Of a stretch of 64,000 nt of DNA, positions 1 to 8,478 are shown piece after piece; positions within the stretch are counted from its first letter, which is position 1, and each line of letters starts with the position of its first letter. A program made the translations under genes and the position numbers. Location: the NCBI GenBank assembly GCA_027483445.1, contig JAIXUS010000005.1, forward strand, positions 204,927-268,926. The letters run 5' to 3'. Source of the stretch: Bacteroidota bacterium. Lineage in GTDB: Bacteria > Bacteroidota > Bacteroidia > M30B66. The notes under the pieces were generated by a model, which worked only from the letters and a program-made list of their open reading frames with translations, was not told the origin of the DNA and searched no databases.

Positions 1-842
1 AAGTCGGCACCAATCCCATTTTCAAGGCTTAGGTTGAGGGTGATGTCCTGCAGATTCAAATTGCCACTTAAATTCTTTAAAAAACCAAGCCCCTCACGTT
101 GGAAACCGGTTTCAAAGGTCTGACGTCCAAAGTAGCCCCTCGCGTAGGAAGGCACAATACTTTTGAAGGTTGAGGTGAACCGCACAATTTCCTGTCCGCC
201 CACAACCGGCGAGCCATTGCCGTTCGGATTTAATTGAGCGTCAAGCTCCAGCTGTAGCTGATTGCTTTCGTTCGTACTTGAGCCTCTCAGGTCGATGGTA
301 TAGCCCGATAAATCGATGCTTTTTTGCTGGATGGCCGGATTGGAGACGGTTCCCGGCGGAATAGCCACATTTTGAAGGCTCAGTGGCAAGGCCGAAAACA
401 TGGCCTTGGGCACACGGTAATTGTAAAAAACAGTGTCGCCAAGGGTCGAAACTACTGTATAATCGAGCGTTCCTGAGGCTACTCTGGCTTCGGTGAGTTC
501 AATTCCATCATAATCAAAACGGACCAACTCGTTGAGGTTCAAGACTTCAAAACCGGCCGGCAGGGTGAAGGGCACCGGGAAAATAAAGTTTTGAACGATA
601 CTCGTGTCTGGAATTTGTAAAACAGAATCGTACGGAATCAGGCTTAAGGTGTTCTCGTAACGGATTAAAATAGGGTCACCATTAGCACTAATAATCAATG
701 AATCAGGTATAATGTCTTCAACTGATAGTTCAGCTTCAGCAATGGGCGTAAGCAAGCGTGTATCCCAACTTGTTGCTTCTTCTTTTCTGCACGCGTTCAG
801 CAGTAAAATACAAGCGAAGGCTGATGCAATGGTTTTTTTCAT
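1..842 (-). CDS. lipoprotein of unknown function, C-terminus beyond window
   Basis: An open frame of about 280 codons runs leftward off the window edge from an ATG at 842. The N-terminus has a Lys-rich start, a hydrophobic stretch and a lipobox ending LLNAC, so it should be lipidated at Cys17 and sit in an outer or inner membrane leaflet. The visible part is rich in Thr, Ser, Asn and beta-type residues and I recognise no domain. A terminator separates it from the upstream lipoprotein gene, so it is probably transcribed on its own. The real C-terminus is not in this window. Confidence 0.8.
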   Translation of the reverse strand, partial: MKKTIASAFACILLLNACRKEEATSWDTRLLTPIAEAELSVEDIIPDSLIISANGDPILIRYENTLSLIPYDSVLQIPDTSIVQNFIFPVPFTLPAGFEVLNLNELVRFDYDGIELTEARVASGTLDYTVVSTLGDTVFYNYRVPKAMFSALPLSLQNVAIPPGTVSNPAIQQKSIDLSGYTIDLRGSSTNESNQLQLELDAQLNPNGNGSPVVGGQEIVRFTSTFKSIVPSYARGYFGRQTFETGFQREGLGFLKNLSGNLNLQDITLNLSLENGIGAD

Positions 843-879
843 CACCTGCGAAAATAGCGATTCCATGCGTGGTAAAAGC

Positions 880-911
880 AAAAAAGCTGTCGGGAATCCA
901 ACAGCTTTTTT
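880..911 (-). terminator. rho-independent terminator
   Basis: The perfect inverted repeat AAAAAAGCTGT / ACAGCTTTTTT is separated by a 10-nt loop. It lies 20 bases after the stop of the leftward 282-aa lipoprotein gene and before the start of the next lipoprotein gene. Read leftward it ends in a T run, as an intrinsic terminator should; the stem would also work in the other direction. Confidence 0.75.
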
Positions 912-931
912 GATGCATGTTCAGTGACTAA

Positions 932-1780
932 TCAGTTCGTGACAATGGTGAATGTGTTTCCGTTGATGGTAACCGTTGCTGTGTTGTCGCAGTTGCCATT
1001 ACCGAAGTCGATGATTCTCTGTGGTTTATCGGCAGGTGTAAGACTGAGGCTACCACTTACTGTTTCGCGGCATGAGCGCTTGTAAACCAATGGTGTATTG
1101 ATTACGCTGTTCCAGGTGGTTCCGCTGGCACGTACGCCATTGGAGCTTCCTGTGGTACTAATCACGTCATCAGCGAACAGCAAAGGAGTATTAAAGCCTT
1201 CGAGCCAGGTTCTAACCCGATTGGCAGTCCAGGTAATGGTGCCTCCTGCATTCGCAAGTGCTACACTACCATTTACTTCCACTGTGAATGTTGGTAATCC
1301 GCCCGCTGCTGTGGTGTTGGTCAACTTTCGAAAGCCGCTGAGCACATTGCCATCTACACTGTAGTTTACCGGCGTGATGGTGATGATGGTTCCTTCTTGG
1401 AAGTAAGGACCAGACGCTGTGGTGATGATTTTTCCGGCTCTCAGTTTACCGTCGTTTCCGGTGCAACCGCTGCCGAAATCAATCGTGTAGGCGATAGAGT
1501 CGATTTGCCCGTTAACAATAAGCGTATCGATGGTAATTAAAGCGCAGCTGCTCAATGGTGAGGAAGCGTCCTCCGCCACTTTGAATCCGGTTAAGTCTCC
1601 ACGCCGGGCAACATGGTCGGAAACGTCGTTAATGTCTGTAAAATAGCTCTCTACCTGATTTTCAGTGCGCGCAACTCCTGTGTCGTTGTCGATTTCATCT
1701 TTTCTGCACGAGGTGGTAAGCGACAAACTTAACACGCTGAGGCCAAACATCGTGATGCGGGAAATACGGGCTAATTTCAT
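932..1780 (-). CDS. lipoprotein of unknown function
   Basis: 282 aa with a Lys/Arg start, a hydrophobic segment and a lipobox ending LTTSC at about residue 25, so a predicted lipoprotein. The mature part is Thr-, Asn- and Gly-rich with repeated beta-like strands and contains several scattered Cys, including a GSGC and a RSC motif. No named domain is recognised. The gene is followed by its own terminator. Its neighbour downstream is also a lipoprotein but they do not look like close paralogs. Confidence 0.85.
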   Translation of the reverse strand: MKLARISRITMFGLSVLSLSLTTSCRKDEIDNDTGVARTENQVESYFTDINDVSDHVARRGDLTGFKVAEDASSPLSSCALITIDTLIVNGQIDSIAYTIDFGSGCTGNDGKLRAGKIITTASGPYFQEGTIITITPVNYSVDGNVLSGFRKLTNTTAAGGLPTFTVEVNGSVALANAGGTITWTANRVRTWLEGFNTPLLFADDVISTTGSSNGVRASGTTWNSVINTPLVYKRSCRETVSGSLSLTPADKPQRIIDFGNGNCDNTATVTINGNTFTIVTN

Positions 1781-1850
1781 GGTCGTTTTGTTTTTGTAAC
1801 GTCAGCCTGAGTGAATAATCCTTAGTTTGGTTTAATGACACCTCAAAAAA

Positions 1851-2567
1851 TTATCCTAAGGCAAATACAACGAGCTGTTTATGTAAGTCGGTACTCTTGT
1901 TTCTCCATTGCTGGATGCTTCGGGTTTGCACTGAAGCGTTCGGAAGGGTGAGATTGACGCCAATGCAAAGCCTTGTCTGGTCGCGGCAAACCTTGAGCAA
2001 ATCGTTCAGTAATGCGTTGTTTCGGTAGGGCGTTTCAATGAAGAGTTGGGTGCACCCCGTTTTTTGTACTTCCTCTTCGAGCTGGCGGATTCGTTTACTT
2101 CGCTCAACGCCATCAATGGGTAAATAGCCATGAAATCGGAACTGCTGGCCATTCATTCCGCTGGCCATGAGGGTAAGAAAAATAGAAGAAGGGCCAGGGT
2201 AAGGAATAACAGTAAATCCTTGTCGATGCGCCGCTTGCACTAATTCTGATCCGGGGTCGGCTATGCCCGGACAGCCCGCCTCCGAGAGCAATCCGGCCTT
2301 CCCTTTGCGAGACAAAGTAGCCATGGCTTCTTTTATGTCGGATGCTTTACTGTCTTTGTCGATTCGGACGATTTCGGTTTCATCGAATGAAGCCGTGTAG
2401 CCCGCCTTTCTGAGGAATCGACGGGCGCTTCGCTCGTTTTCTACAAAAAACAGGGAGAGCGATTGAATGACTTCCAGTTCTTGTGCGCAAAGGGTATTTG
2501 TTGGAGCCTCTTCGCCGAGAGTAACCGGAAGCAGGTGTAGTTCGACAGAATGTGGTGTCTGATTCAA
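1851..2567 (-). CDS. RsmI-like SAM-dependent methyltransferase (tetrapyrrole methylase fold)
   Basis: 238 aa. The segment at residues 91-107 (AGLLSEAGCPGIADPG) matches the family's GLISDAGTPGISDPG-type motif, and PYPGPSS follows about 20 residues later as in RsmI, which 2'-O-methylates C1402 of 16S rRNA. The N-terminal part is shorter and more divergent than canonical RsmI, so this may be the second, Bacteroidota-type paralog rather than RsmI itself. The frame begins with TTG at 2567 inside a TTGA overlap with the upstream phosphatase stop; there is no ATG before the first strand, so the two genes are probably translationally coupled. Confidence 0.8.
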   Translation of the reverse strand: MNQTPHSVELHLLPVTLGEEAPTNTLCAQELEVIQSLSLFFVENERSARRFLRKAGYTASFDETEIVRIDKDSKASDIKEAMATLSRKGKAGLLSEAGCPGIADPGSELVQAAHRQGFTVIPYPGPSSIFLTLMASGMNGQQFRFHGYLPIDGVERSKRIRQLEEEVQKTGCTQLFIETPYRNNALLNDLLKVCRDQTRLCIGVNLTLPNASVQTRSIQQWRNKSTDLHKQLVVFALG

Positions 2568-3025
2568 AGCTTACGAATTATCGCTTCCGACGCTTTGGTA
2601 AGCATTTCGTAAACTTCCTCAAAGCCATCCAGATTGCCGTAGTATGGATCAGGAACAGAGCGATTCAGGCCCGGTTCTGCCTCATTCATTATGAGAATTA
2701 CCTTCTTACGGTCTTCTTCATTTCGGGCCATATTCAGCACGTTCATCATGTTCGATGAATCCATCACATAAATGAAATCGAAATCATCAAAGTCATAAAC
2801 CGTAAACTGCCGCGCTGCTAAGCCGGAAATGTCGATGCCTTTTTTCTGAAGCACCCTTACGGCGCGGAAATCGGGGGCTTCACCACTGTGATAGCCGGAG
2901 GTGCCGGCCGAATCGACAATAACACGCGCTCCATTTTTCTCAATGGCTTTTCTGAGAATACCTTCAGCCATGGGCGACCGACAGATGTTCCCTAAACAAA
3001 CCATTAAAATTTTCCTGACCGACAA
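2564..3025 (-). CDS. low-molecular-weight protein-tyrosine phosphatase
   Basis: 153 aa. The P-loop CLGNICR gives Cys10-X5-Arg16, the nucleophile and phosphate-binding Arg of the LMW-PTP family, and DPYYG (Asp126) is the general acid loop. Such enzymes dephosphorylate tyrosine on proteins and in many bacteria control exopolysaccharide kinases; a few act on arginine phosphate. The start is a TTG at 3025; the ATG at 3004 would cut off the first beta strand that carries the P-loop, so TTG is preferred. It lies 24 bases after dnaA and overlaps the RsmI-like gene by 4 bases. Confidence 0.9.
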   Translation of the reverse strand: MSVRKILMVCLGNICRSPMAEGILRKAIEKNGARVIVDSAGTSGYHSGEAPDFRAVRVLQKKGIDISGLAARQFTVYDFDDFDFIYVMDSSNMMNVLNMARNEEDRKKVILIMNEAEPGLNRSVPDPYYGNLDGFEEVYEMLTKASEAIIRKL

Positions 3026-3049
3026 TGCGCTTGCTTGAAAAATAGAAGT

Positions 3050-4477
3050 TTACTGATTGCCGATTTTCTTTTCGATTTCCTCGATGTACACCCTGAATTT
3101 TTTGTCGGTTTCAATCAGATTGTTCACTGTACGACAAGCGTGTAAAACAGTTGCATGGTCTTTTCCTCCGCATTGAAGTCCGATGCTTGCCAACGACGAT
3201 TTAGTCATGTTCTTAGCGAAGAACATAGCAATTTGGCGGGCTTGTACTACCTCACGTTTGCGGGTTTTCGACTTGAGAAGCTCCAGTGGTAGGTTAAAGT
3301 AGTCGGAAACAATTTTCTGAATAAAGTCTATGGAGATTTCACGGGTAGTGTTCTTCACAAACTTGTCGATCATCTGGCGCGCCAGTTCAAGGGTGATGGC
3401 CTTGCGGTTTAGGGTTGATTGAGCGACCAGGGAAATCAGTGCACCTTCGAGTTCTCTCACATTGGTGGTGATGTTGTAAGCCAGGTACTCGATTACTTCC
3501 TTAGGCATCTCAATGCCATCCGCATAAATTTTCTTTTCAAGGATGGCAATGCGGGTCTCAAGGTTGGGTACTTGCAAATCGGCTGATAATCCCCATTTGA
3601 AGCGCGACAAGAGTCGTTGTTCGAGTCCGATAAGTTCAATGGGCGACTTATCGGAGGTGAGTACCAGTTGTTTTCCGGTTTGGTGCAAGTGGTTGAAAAT
3701 CTGGAAGAAAATATCCTGAGTTTTCTCTTTGCCCGCGAAGAACTGCACATCATCGATGATAAGCACATCAATCATTTGGTAAAAATGAATGAAGTCGTTG
3801 TGTGAGTTGTTTTTAACGGCGTCGACGAATTGGTGACAAAACTTCTCCGACTGCACGTAAAGCACAGTTTTATTGGGGAAATTCCGTTTGATTTCCAATC
3901 CGATAGCATTGGCAAGGTGCGTTTTTCCTAAGCCAACACCTCCATATATAAGGAGTGGGTTGAAGGCTGTGCCGCCTGGCTTATTGGCTACGGCAAAACC
4001 TGCTGAGCGGGCCAAGCGGTTGCAATCGCCTTCCACCAGGTTGTCGAAAGAGTAATTCGGGTTTAGTTGCGACTCAACATTGAGCTTTTTCAAACCCGGA
4101 AGAATGAACGGGTTTTTAATTGAATTACTGTTGAGGTCGATGGGCATCGAAACCGGCGGATTCTTGGTTTTTGCATTTACCGCCGGTATGTTGATGGTGT
4201 ATGGGTTTGTGCTACGGTAAGAGTTCTCCATAATAATAGAGTACTCTAAACGGCCATCGGGACCCAGTTCTTTGTTGATGGTTTTTTTTAGCAAGTCAAT
4301 GTAATGTTCCTCAAGCCATTCGTAAAAGAACTGACTGGGCACCTGGATAGTTAATACCTTCCCGTTTAGCTTAACTGGTCTGATGGGCTCAAACCAGGTT
4401 TTAAAGCTTTGCTGGTTCACATTGTCCCGAATTACATCCAGACAGTTCTGCCATACCTTCTCAAATTCGTTCTCCAT
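3050..4477 (-). CDS. dnaA: chromosomal replication initiator protein DnaA
   Basis: 475 aa, normal length. Domain I spans about residues 1-85 and a short linker follows. The AAA+ domain has Walker A GGVGLGKT at 179-186 and Walker B VLIIDDVQFF at 238-247. The C-terminal DNA-binding domain carries the signature HATVLHACRTV, which reads 9-mer DnaA boxes. It initiates replication by melting the origin. The upstream 124 bases contain no consensus TTATCCACA box, so oriC is not obvious here. dnaN is not adjacent, which is common in Bacteroidota. Confidence 0.97.
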   Translation of the reverse strand: MENEFEKVWQNCLDVIRDNVNQQSFKTWFEPIRPVKLNGKVLTIQVPSQFFYEWLEEHYIDLLKKTINKELGPDGRLEYSIIMENSYRSTNPYTINIPAVNAKTKNPPVSMPIDLNSNSIKNPFILPGLKKLNVESQLNPNYSFDNLVEGDCNRLARSAGFAVANKPGGTAFNPLLIYGGVGLGKTHLANAIGLEIKRNFPNKTVLYVQSEKFCHQFVDAVKNNSHNDFIHFYQMIDVLIIDDVQFFAGKEKTQDIFFQIFNHLHQTGKQLVLTSDKSPIELIGLEQRLLSRFKWGLSADLQVPNLETRIAILEKKIYADGIEMPKEVIEYLAYNITTNVRELEGALISLVAQSTLNRKAITLELARQMIDKFVKNTTREISIDFIQKIVSDYFNLPLELLKSKTRKREVVQARQIAMFFAKNMTKSSLASIGLQCGGKDHATVLHACRTVNNLIETDKKFRVYIEEIEKKIGNQ

Positions 4478-4601
4478 TCTCCTGTAAAGAGGTTTAAGTT
4501 GTTAGTCTGTAATTTATGTATTGGCTATCTGCAAGTTCCACCTCACAACCGTTCCATTCTTGCAGCGAGCAAATATTTAGCAAAAAATCATTAAAAAAAA
4601 A

Positions 4602-5558
4602 TTAAATAGCTATTGACTTTTTGAAATCTTCAATTTGGGCCGAAGCCTTGTTATTCGTGTTGTTGCAGCTACTAAACTGCCAGTTTACCCGTCCCAGTCT
4701 GAGTCCTGCCCAACCTACCTGATTGATGATCACAGAATTCCCCTCCAAATTTAACGAAACCTCAGGTTTTTCTAGGAATGTATGGGTGTGACCCCCCAAA
4801 ATTGCATCGATGTTCCTTGATTGTGAAGCCAGTACCCTGTCGGAAACCTTTGAGTCGGGATAAGAGTAGCCTAAATGAGATAAGCAGATTACCAAGTCGC
4901 AGCCCTTGCCTTTTTTGAGTTTAAGTGCCTCACTATTCGCCTTTTGAATAGGATCGTAATAGTGTATACCTTTAATGTTTTCAGCGGGTAGAAGTGGCCC
5001 AAGTTCAAGGCCAACACCTAGAATACCAATCCTCAAGCCTCCTCTTCGAACAATCACTGAAGGCTTCACCCATTGTTCCAATCGGGTATCGCCCCAACCG
5101 TAATTGCAATTCACAAAGGGGAAGCGCGCCCAACTCAACATCTTCTTCAACCCTTCAACTCCGTTGTCGAAATCGTGGTTGCCCAAAGTTGCGGCATCAT
5201 ACCGCATCAAATTCATCAACTCAATCTCCGGCTTGCCCGCATAATAGTTGAAATACGGTGTGCCCTGCACAATATCGCCCGCGTCGAGCAACAATACCTC
5301 GCCTCCTTCGGCCCTGATTTGCTCAATCAGCCGGGCCCTGCGTGAAGCACCGCCCTGACCGGGAAATTTCGGGTCGTTTTGTGGAAATGGATCGATTCGG
5401 CTGTGCCAATCGTTAGTATGTAGCACCGACAGCCTTTTGCCTCTTTTTGCTTCATTGGCGATGAGTTCATGCGGACTAACCGCACCCAGTGCCAAAAAGC
5501 CTAAGCCCGCCTTAATCCACTGACGACGGTTGCTACTTGATTTGTTTGGTTCTTCCAT
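4602..5558 (-). CDS. exported metallophosphoesterase, N-terminal half of a split 5'-nucleotidase
   Basis: 318 aa. It has the calcineurin-like metal-binding motifs of the 5'-nucleotidase family: HTNDWH at 47-52, DAGD at about 92-95, GNHDFDNG near 126-133 and GGHTHT near the C-terminus. The N-terminus RRQWIKAG followed by a hydrophobic stretch looks like a Tat signal. It lacks the C-terminal substrate-specificity domain of UshA-type enzymes; that domain is encoded by the gene immediately upstream, which it overlaps by 26 bases. Together they probably hydrolyse nucleotides or related phosphoesters outside the cytoplasm. Confidence 0.9.
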   Translation of the reverse strand: MEEPNKSSSNRRQWIKAGLGFLALGAVSPHELIANEAKRGKRLSVLHTNDWHSRIDPFPQNDPKFPGQGGASRRARLIEQIRAEGGEVLLLDAGDIVQGTPYFNYYAGKPEIELMNLMRYDAATLGNHDFDNGVEGLKKMLSWARFPFVNCNYGWGDTRLEQWVKPSVIVRRGGLRIGILGVGLELGPLLPAENIKGIHYYDPIQKANSEALKLKKGKGCDLVICLSHLGYSYPDSKVSDRVLASQSRNIDAILGGHTHTFLEKPEVSLNLEGNSVIINQVGWAGLRLGRVNWQFSSCNNTNNKASAQIEDFKKSIAI

Positions 5559-6264
5559 CGAGCTTGGGATTAAGGGTTTCTCCCCGTTTATTGAGCTGAA
5601 TCAGAGCGGTTTCGATGCCATCGCGTACTTTAATGTTTAGGCGTAGCAGCTCCTCATATTGGATGTTGTACTTATCGCCTCCATTGACCAGATAGTCGGA
5701 GGTGAGCAACCAATACGAACGCTGGTCGGGTTTCGACAACACAGACCAGGATTGAACCGTAAGGCCATCCAGCGATAGCTGCACCCCCGAAAGCGGAGCC
5801 CCGCCTTTGGCCGCCACTCCCGCAAGAAAGGTGTCGATTTGAGTTCTGTTCATGCGAACCATTACCAGCTCGTTTTCAAAAGGCATCAACTCGAAAACAT
5901 GGTTCCGGGTAATTGCTCCTTTCGGCCATTCAACCCTGAGCCCACCGGTATTCAGAAAACAGATGTCGGCCATCCTGCCTGCAAAGGCAATTTCGTTCCT
6001 CAACAAATCGGTAATGGCATTGCCTAATGTAGATTCGGGTAAACCTTTAACCGCGGCTGCACTGCTGATGCAAAGCGTTTCGGCCATTGAGGCCTGCATC
6101 GGCTCGCGGTATGGACGAATCAAGGCTTCGGCTTTTGTATCGGTTTGGTTGGATGACGAAAGTGTATATGGTTCAGTAAGTGGTTCACTTTTAGGTGTAT
6201 AGCTAGCGCAGGATGACCATACGATCAGGTGGAAAACCTGATGAATAACTTTTGTAATGCGCAT
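5533..6264 (-). CDS. 5'-nucleotidase C-terminal domain lipoprotein
   Basis: About 243 aa from the ATG at 6264, chosen because it gives a short hydrophobic signal ending VWSSC (lipobox); the open frame extends 12 codons further. The body matches the 5'-nucleotidase C-terminal domain, with GNAITDLLR, ADICFLNTGGLR and the Asn-Gly-Gly segment YLVNGGDKY that bind the nucleoside base and position the phosphate. It carries no metallophosphatase domain of its own. Its 3' end overlaps the metallophosphatase gene downstream, so the two halves should be made together and meet outside the cytoplasm. Confidence 0.88.
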   Translation of the reverse strand: MRITKVIHQVFHLIVWSSCASYTPKSEPLTEPYTLSSSNQTDTKAEALIRPYREPMQASMAETLCISSAAAVKGLPESTLGNAITDLLRNEIAFAGRMADICFLNTGGLRVEWPKGAITRNHVFELMPFENELVMVRMNRTQIDTFLAGVAAKGGAPLSGVQLSLDGLTVQSWSVLSKPDQRSYWLLTSDYLVNGGDKYNIQYEELLRLNIKVRDGIETALIQLNKRGETLNPKLDGRTKQIK

Positions 6265-6287
6265 GATAATAGAGGCGTTAATGCTCA

Positions 6288-6295
6288 CAAATTTA
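6288..6295 (-). promoter_or_regulatory. candidate -7 promoter element for the split nucleotidase operon
   Basis: Read leftward the sequence is TAAATTTG, a full match to the Bacteroidota -7 consensus TAnnTTTG. It lies 23 bases upstream of the ATG at 6264, a normal distance. I see no good TTTG -33 element at the expected spacing. Confidence 0.35.
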
Positions 6296-6326
6296 AACAC
6301 CCAAATCTAAATCGGGCGATAATTCC

Positions 6327-6743
6327 ATGTTTGAACACGAAATCCAGCTCAGAGTGCGTTATGCAGAAACCGATCAGATGGGGTTTGTGTATTACGGCCA
6401 GTATGCCACATATTTCGAAGTGGCTCGCGTTGAAGCACTTCGCAGCCTTGGGTGTACCTACAAAGCACTGGAGGATTCGGGCGTACTGATGCCGGTTACT
6501 CAATTCCAGATTAGTTACAAAAAGCCGGCTTTGTATGATGAGCACTTACGCATAGTTACCCGAATTCATCAATTGCCCGGCGTGCGAATCCGATTTGATT
6601 ATGTGACGTATAACCCGGAAGGTTCTCTGCTCAATGAAGCATTTACTGAGCTGGTCTTCCTTGATGCTGCAAGCCGCAGAGTTCGTAAGGCACCCGAAAT
6701 GCTGATAGCCTCATTACAACCCTTTTTTCAAGATGGCATATAA
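6327..6743 (+). CDS. acyl-CoA thioesterase, YbgC/FadM hotdog family
   Basis: 138 aa, the family's normal length. The N-terminal motif YAETDQMGFVYYGQY contains the catalytic Asp16 and the helix start of the 4-hydroxybenzoyl-CoA thioesterase-type hotdog fold. The enzyme hydrolyses acyl-CoA thioesters in the cytoplasm; the substrate cannot be told from the sequence. It is divergent from the nucleotidase genes and is followed closely by the DUF4294 gene, with which it may be cotranscribed. Confidence 0.9.
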   Translation: MFEHEIQLRVRYAETDQMGFVYYGQYATYFEVARVEALRSLGCTYKALEDSGVLMPVTQFQISYKKPALYDEHLRIVTRIHQLPGVRIRFDYVTYNPEGSLLNEAFTELVFLDAASRRVRKAPEMLIASLQPFFQDGI

Positions 6744-6771
6744 ATTGGCATCCGGCCCGCAACTCCAAAAC

Positions 6772-7404
6772 ATGTATCGCATCCTTCTTTTGGCCTTGTG
6801 GATTGTCCTTTCAAAAGGGGCCACGGCTCAATTACGCATCGTTGATCGCTCCAAGCTTTCCGACCAACCTAAACCAGTCGAAATTCGGGTTCACTTTATT
6901 ATCGGCGACAATGGCGATACCATTCCAACCGTTACCTTACAGCCCATTACTGTTCAGGAGACGCGGATTTTTGCCTCCAAACGCGAAGAACGAAAGTGGT
7001 CGAGGCTCAAACGCGATGTAGCCAAGGTTTACCCTTACTCTAAGATTGCCGGTAAAAAGCTAAAAGAGTACAACGATAAAATGATGGGCCTCAAGCCTGC
7101 CGAGCAAAAGAAATTGCTGCGCATGGCTGAGGAAGATCTGAAGAAGGAATTTGAGGATGACATCCGCGACATGACATTAAACCAGGGGCGCATTCTCATC
7201 AAATTGATCGACCGGGAAACCGGAAACACCTCATATTCACTGGTGAAAGACCTTCGGGGTTCTTTCCAGGCATTCTTCTGGCAGTCGCTGGCCCGTATTT
7301 TTAGCGTGAATCTGAAGTCATCTTACGACCCCAACAGCAATTCCGAAGACCGCATGATTGAAGATATCGTGTTGACTATCGAAGACGGAACTTTTGTGAA
7401 CTGA
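6772..7404 (+). CDS. DUF4294 family secreted protein
   Basis: 210 aa from the ATG at 6772, which begins a clear Sec signal peptide ending ATAQ; an in-frame start at 6733 would overlap the thioesterase and bury the signal. The body has the highly charged REERKWSRLKRDV and VYPYSKIAGKKL segments typical of DUF4294 (also found in other Bacteroidota as a conserved secreted protein of unknown role). It is helical and rich in Lys, Arg and Glu in the middle. Probably periplasmic. It ends convergently with the dehydrogenase gene. Confidence 0.8.
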   Translation: MYRILLLALWIVLSKGATAQLRIVDRSKLSDQPKPVEIRVHFIIGDNGDTIPTVTLQPITVQETRIFASKREERKWSRLKRDVAKVYPYSKIAGKKLKEYNDKMMGLKPAEQKKLLRMAEEDLKKEFEDDIRDMTLNQGRILIKLIDRETGNTSYSLVKDLRGSFQAFFWQSLARIFSVNLKSSYDPNSNSEDRMIEDIVLTIEDGTFVN

Positions 7405-7429
7405 GGCTTTTTCAGTTCTGCACATCAAC

Positions 7430-8323
7430 TCAGGCTTTCTTGAAGCGCGCTGCTGGAATGAGTTCCTTGGTGCCGTGGCTATAATCATAAAAGCCCACCT
7501 TTGATTTTACACCAAGATGTCCGGCCGTCACCATATTTACCAACAGTGGTGAAGGCGCATACTTGGGATTGCCAAAGCCATCCTGCAAAACCCTCAAAAT
7601 CGATAGGCAAATATCGAGGCCGATAAAGTCGGCGAGTTGCAATGGACCCATTGGATGCGCCATACCCAATTTCATTACCGTGTCGATTTCTTCAACACCC
7701 GCCACACCTTCATGCAGGGTGATGATGGCCTCGTTGATCATTGGCATGAGAATTTTATTGGCCACAAATCCGGGGTAATCGTTCACCACTACCGGCACTT
7801 TCGACAATTGCAGGCTTAATTGGTGAACGGCATTGGAGGTTTCTTGGCTGGTGGAGTATCCATTGATGATCTCGACCAATTTCATCACCGGAACGGGATT
7901 CATGAAATGCATTCCGATTACTTTTTCGGGGCGACCCGTTACCGCTGCAATGCGAGAGATTGAAATGGAGGATGTATTGGAGGCCAAAACACATTCGGGT
8001 TTGCAAAACTGATCGAGCTTTTTGAAAACGTCGGCTTTGATTTCGAAGCGCTCCGAGGCCGCTTCAACCACCAGATCGCGGTCGCTCAGTTGTTGGTCGA
8101 ATTGCGTGCTTGTGCGAATGTTTGCAAGCGTTGCGGCCTTGTCGGCTTCGCTAATCTGTCCTTTGGCAACCTGACGATCGAGGTTTTTACCGATGGTCGC
8201 AAGTCCGCGCTCTAAGGCTTCAGCACTTACATCAATCAACAAAACCGGGAAACCAAACTGGGCAAACGTATGCGCAATGCCGTTCCCCATGGTTCCGGCG
8301 CCAACAACAGCAATATTTTTCAT
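7430..8323 (-). CDS. 3-hydroxyacyl-CoA (3-hydroxybutyryl-CoA) dehydrogenase
   Basis: 297 aa from the ATG at 8323; the frame is open for 24 more codons but the Rossmann strand KNIAVVGAGTMGNG must start the protein. The dinucleotide motif GAGTMG, the catalytic His in GMHFMNPVP and the downstream EIINGYSTS segment identify the single-function HBDH type. It oxidises (S)-3-hydroxyacyl-CoA with NAD(P) in fatty acid or butyrate metabolism. The C-terminal dimer domain (about 190-290) is complete. It is the last gene of a leftward group that starts with the Gfo/Idh/MocA gene. Confidence 0.92.
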   Translation of the reverse strand: MKNIAVVGAGTMGNGIAHTFAQFGFPVLLIDVSAEALERGLATIGKNLDRQVAKGQISEADKAATLANIRTSTQFDQQLSDRDLVVEAASERFEIKADVFKKLDQFCKPECVLASNTSSISISRIAAVTGRPEKVIGMHFMNPVPVMKLVEIINGYSTSQETSNAVHQLSLQLSKVPVVVNDYPGFVANKILMPMINEAIITLHEGVAGVEEIDTVMKLGMAHPMGPLQLADFIGLDICLSILRVLQDGFGNPKYAPSPLLVNMVTAGHLGVKSKVGFYDYSHGTKELIPAARFKKA

Positions 8324-8478
8324 GTAAAGGTGATTTTGGGTGTGCAAAGAAAAGAAATCCGAAGCCGAATTGTTCTGGATTTCGGTGAGAGACACCCAAA
8401 ATTAAACCACCAGTCTGATATTGAGTGTTTTGCAAAGGTTGTGGATGATGTCATCAGGCTTGGCCTGAGTAAAGCGAC

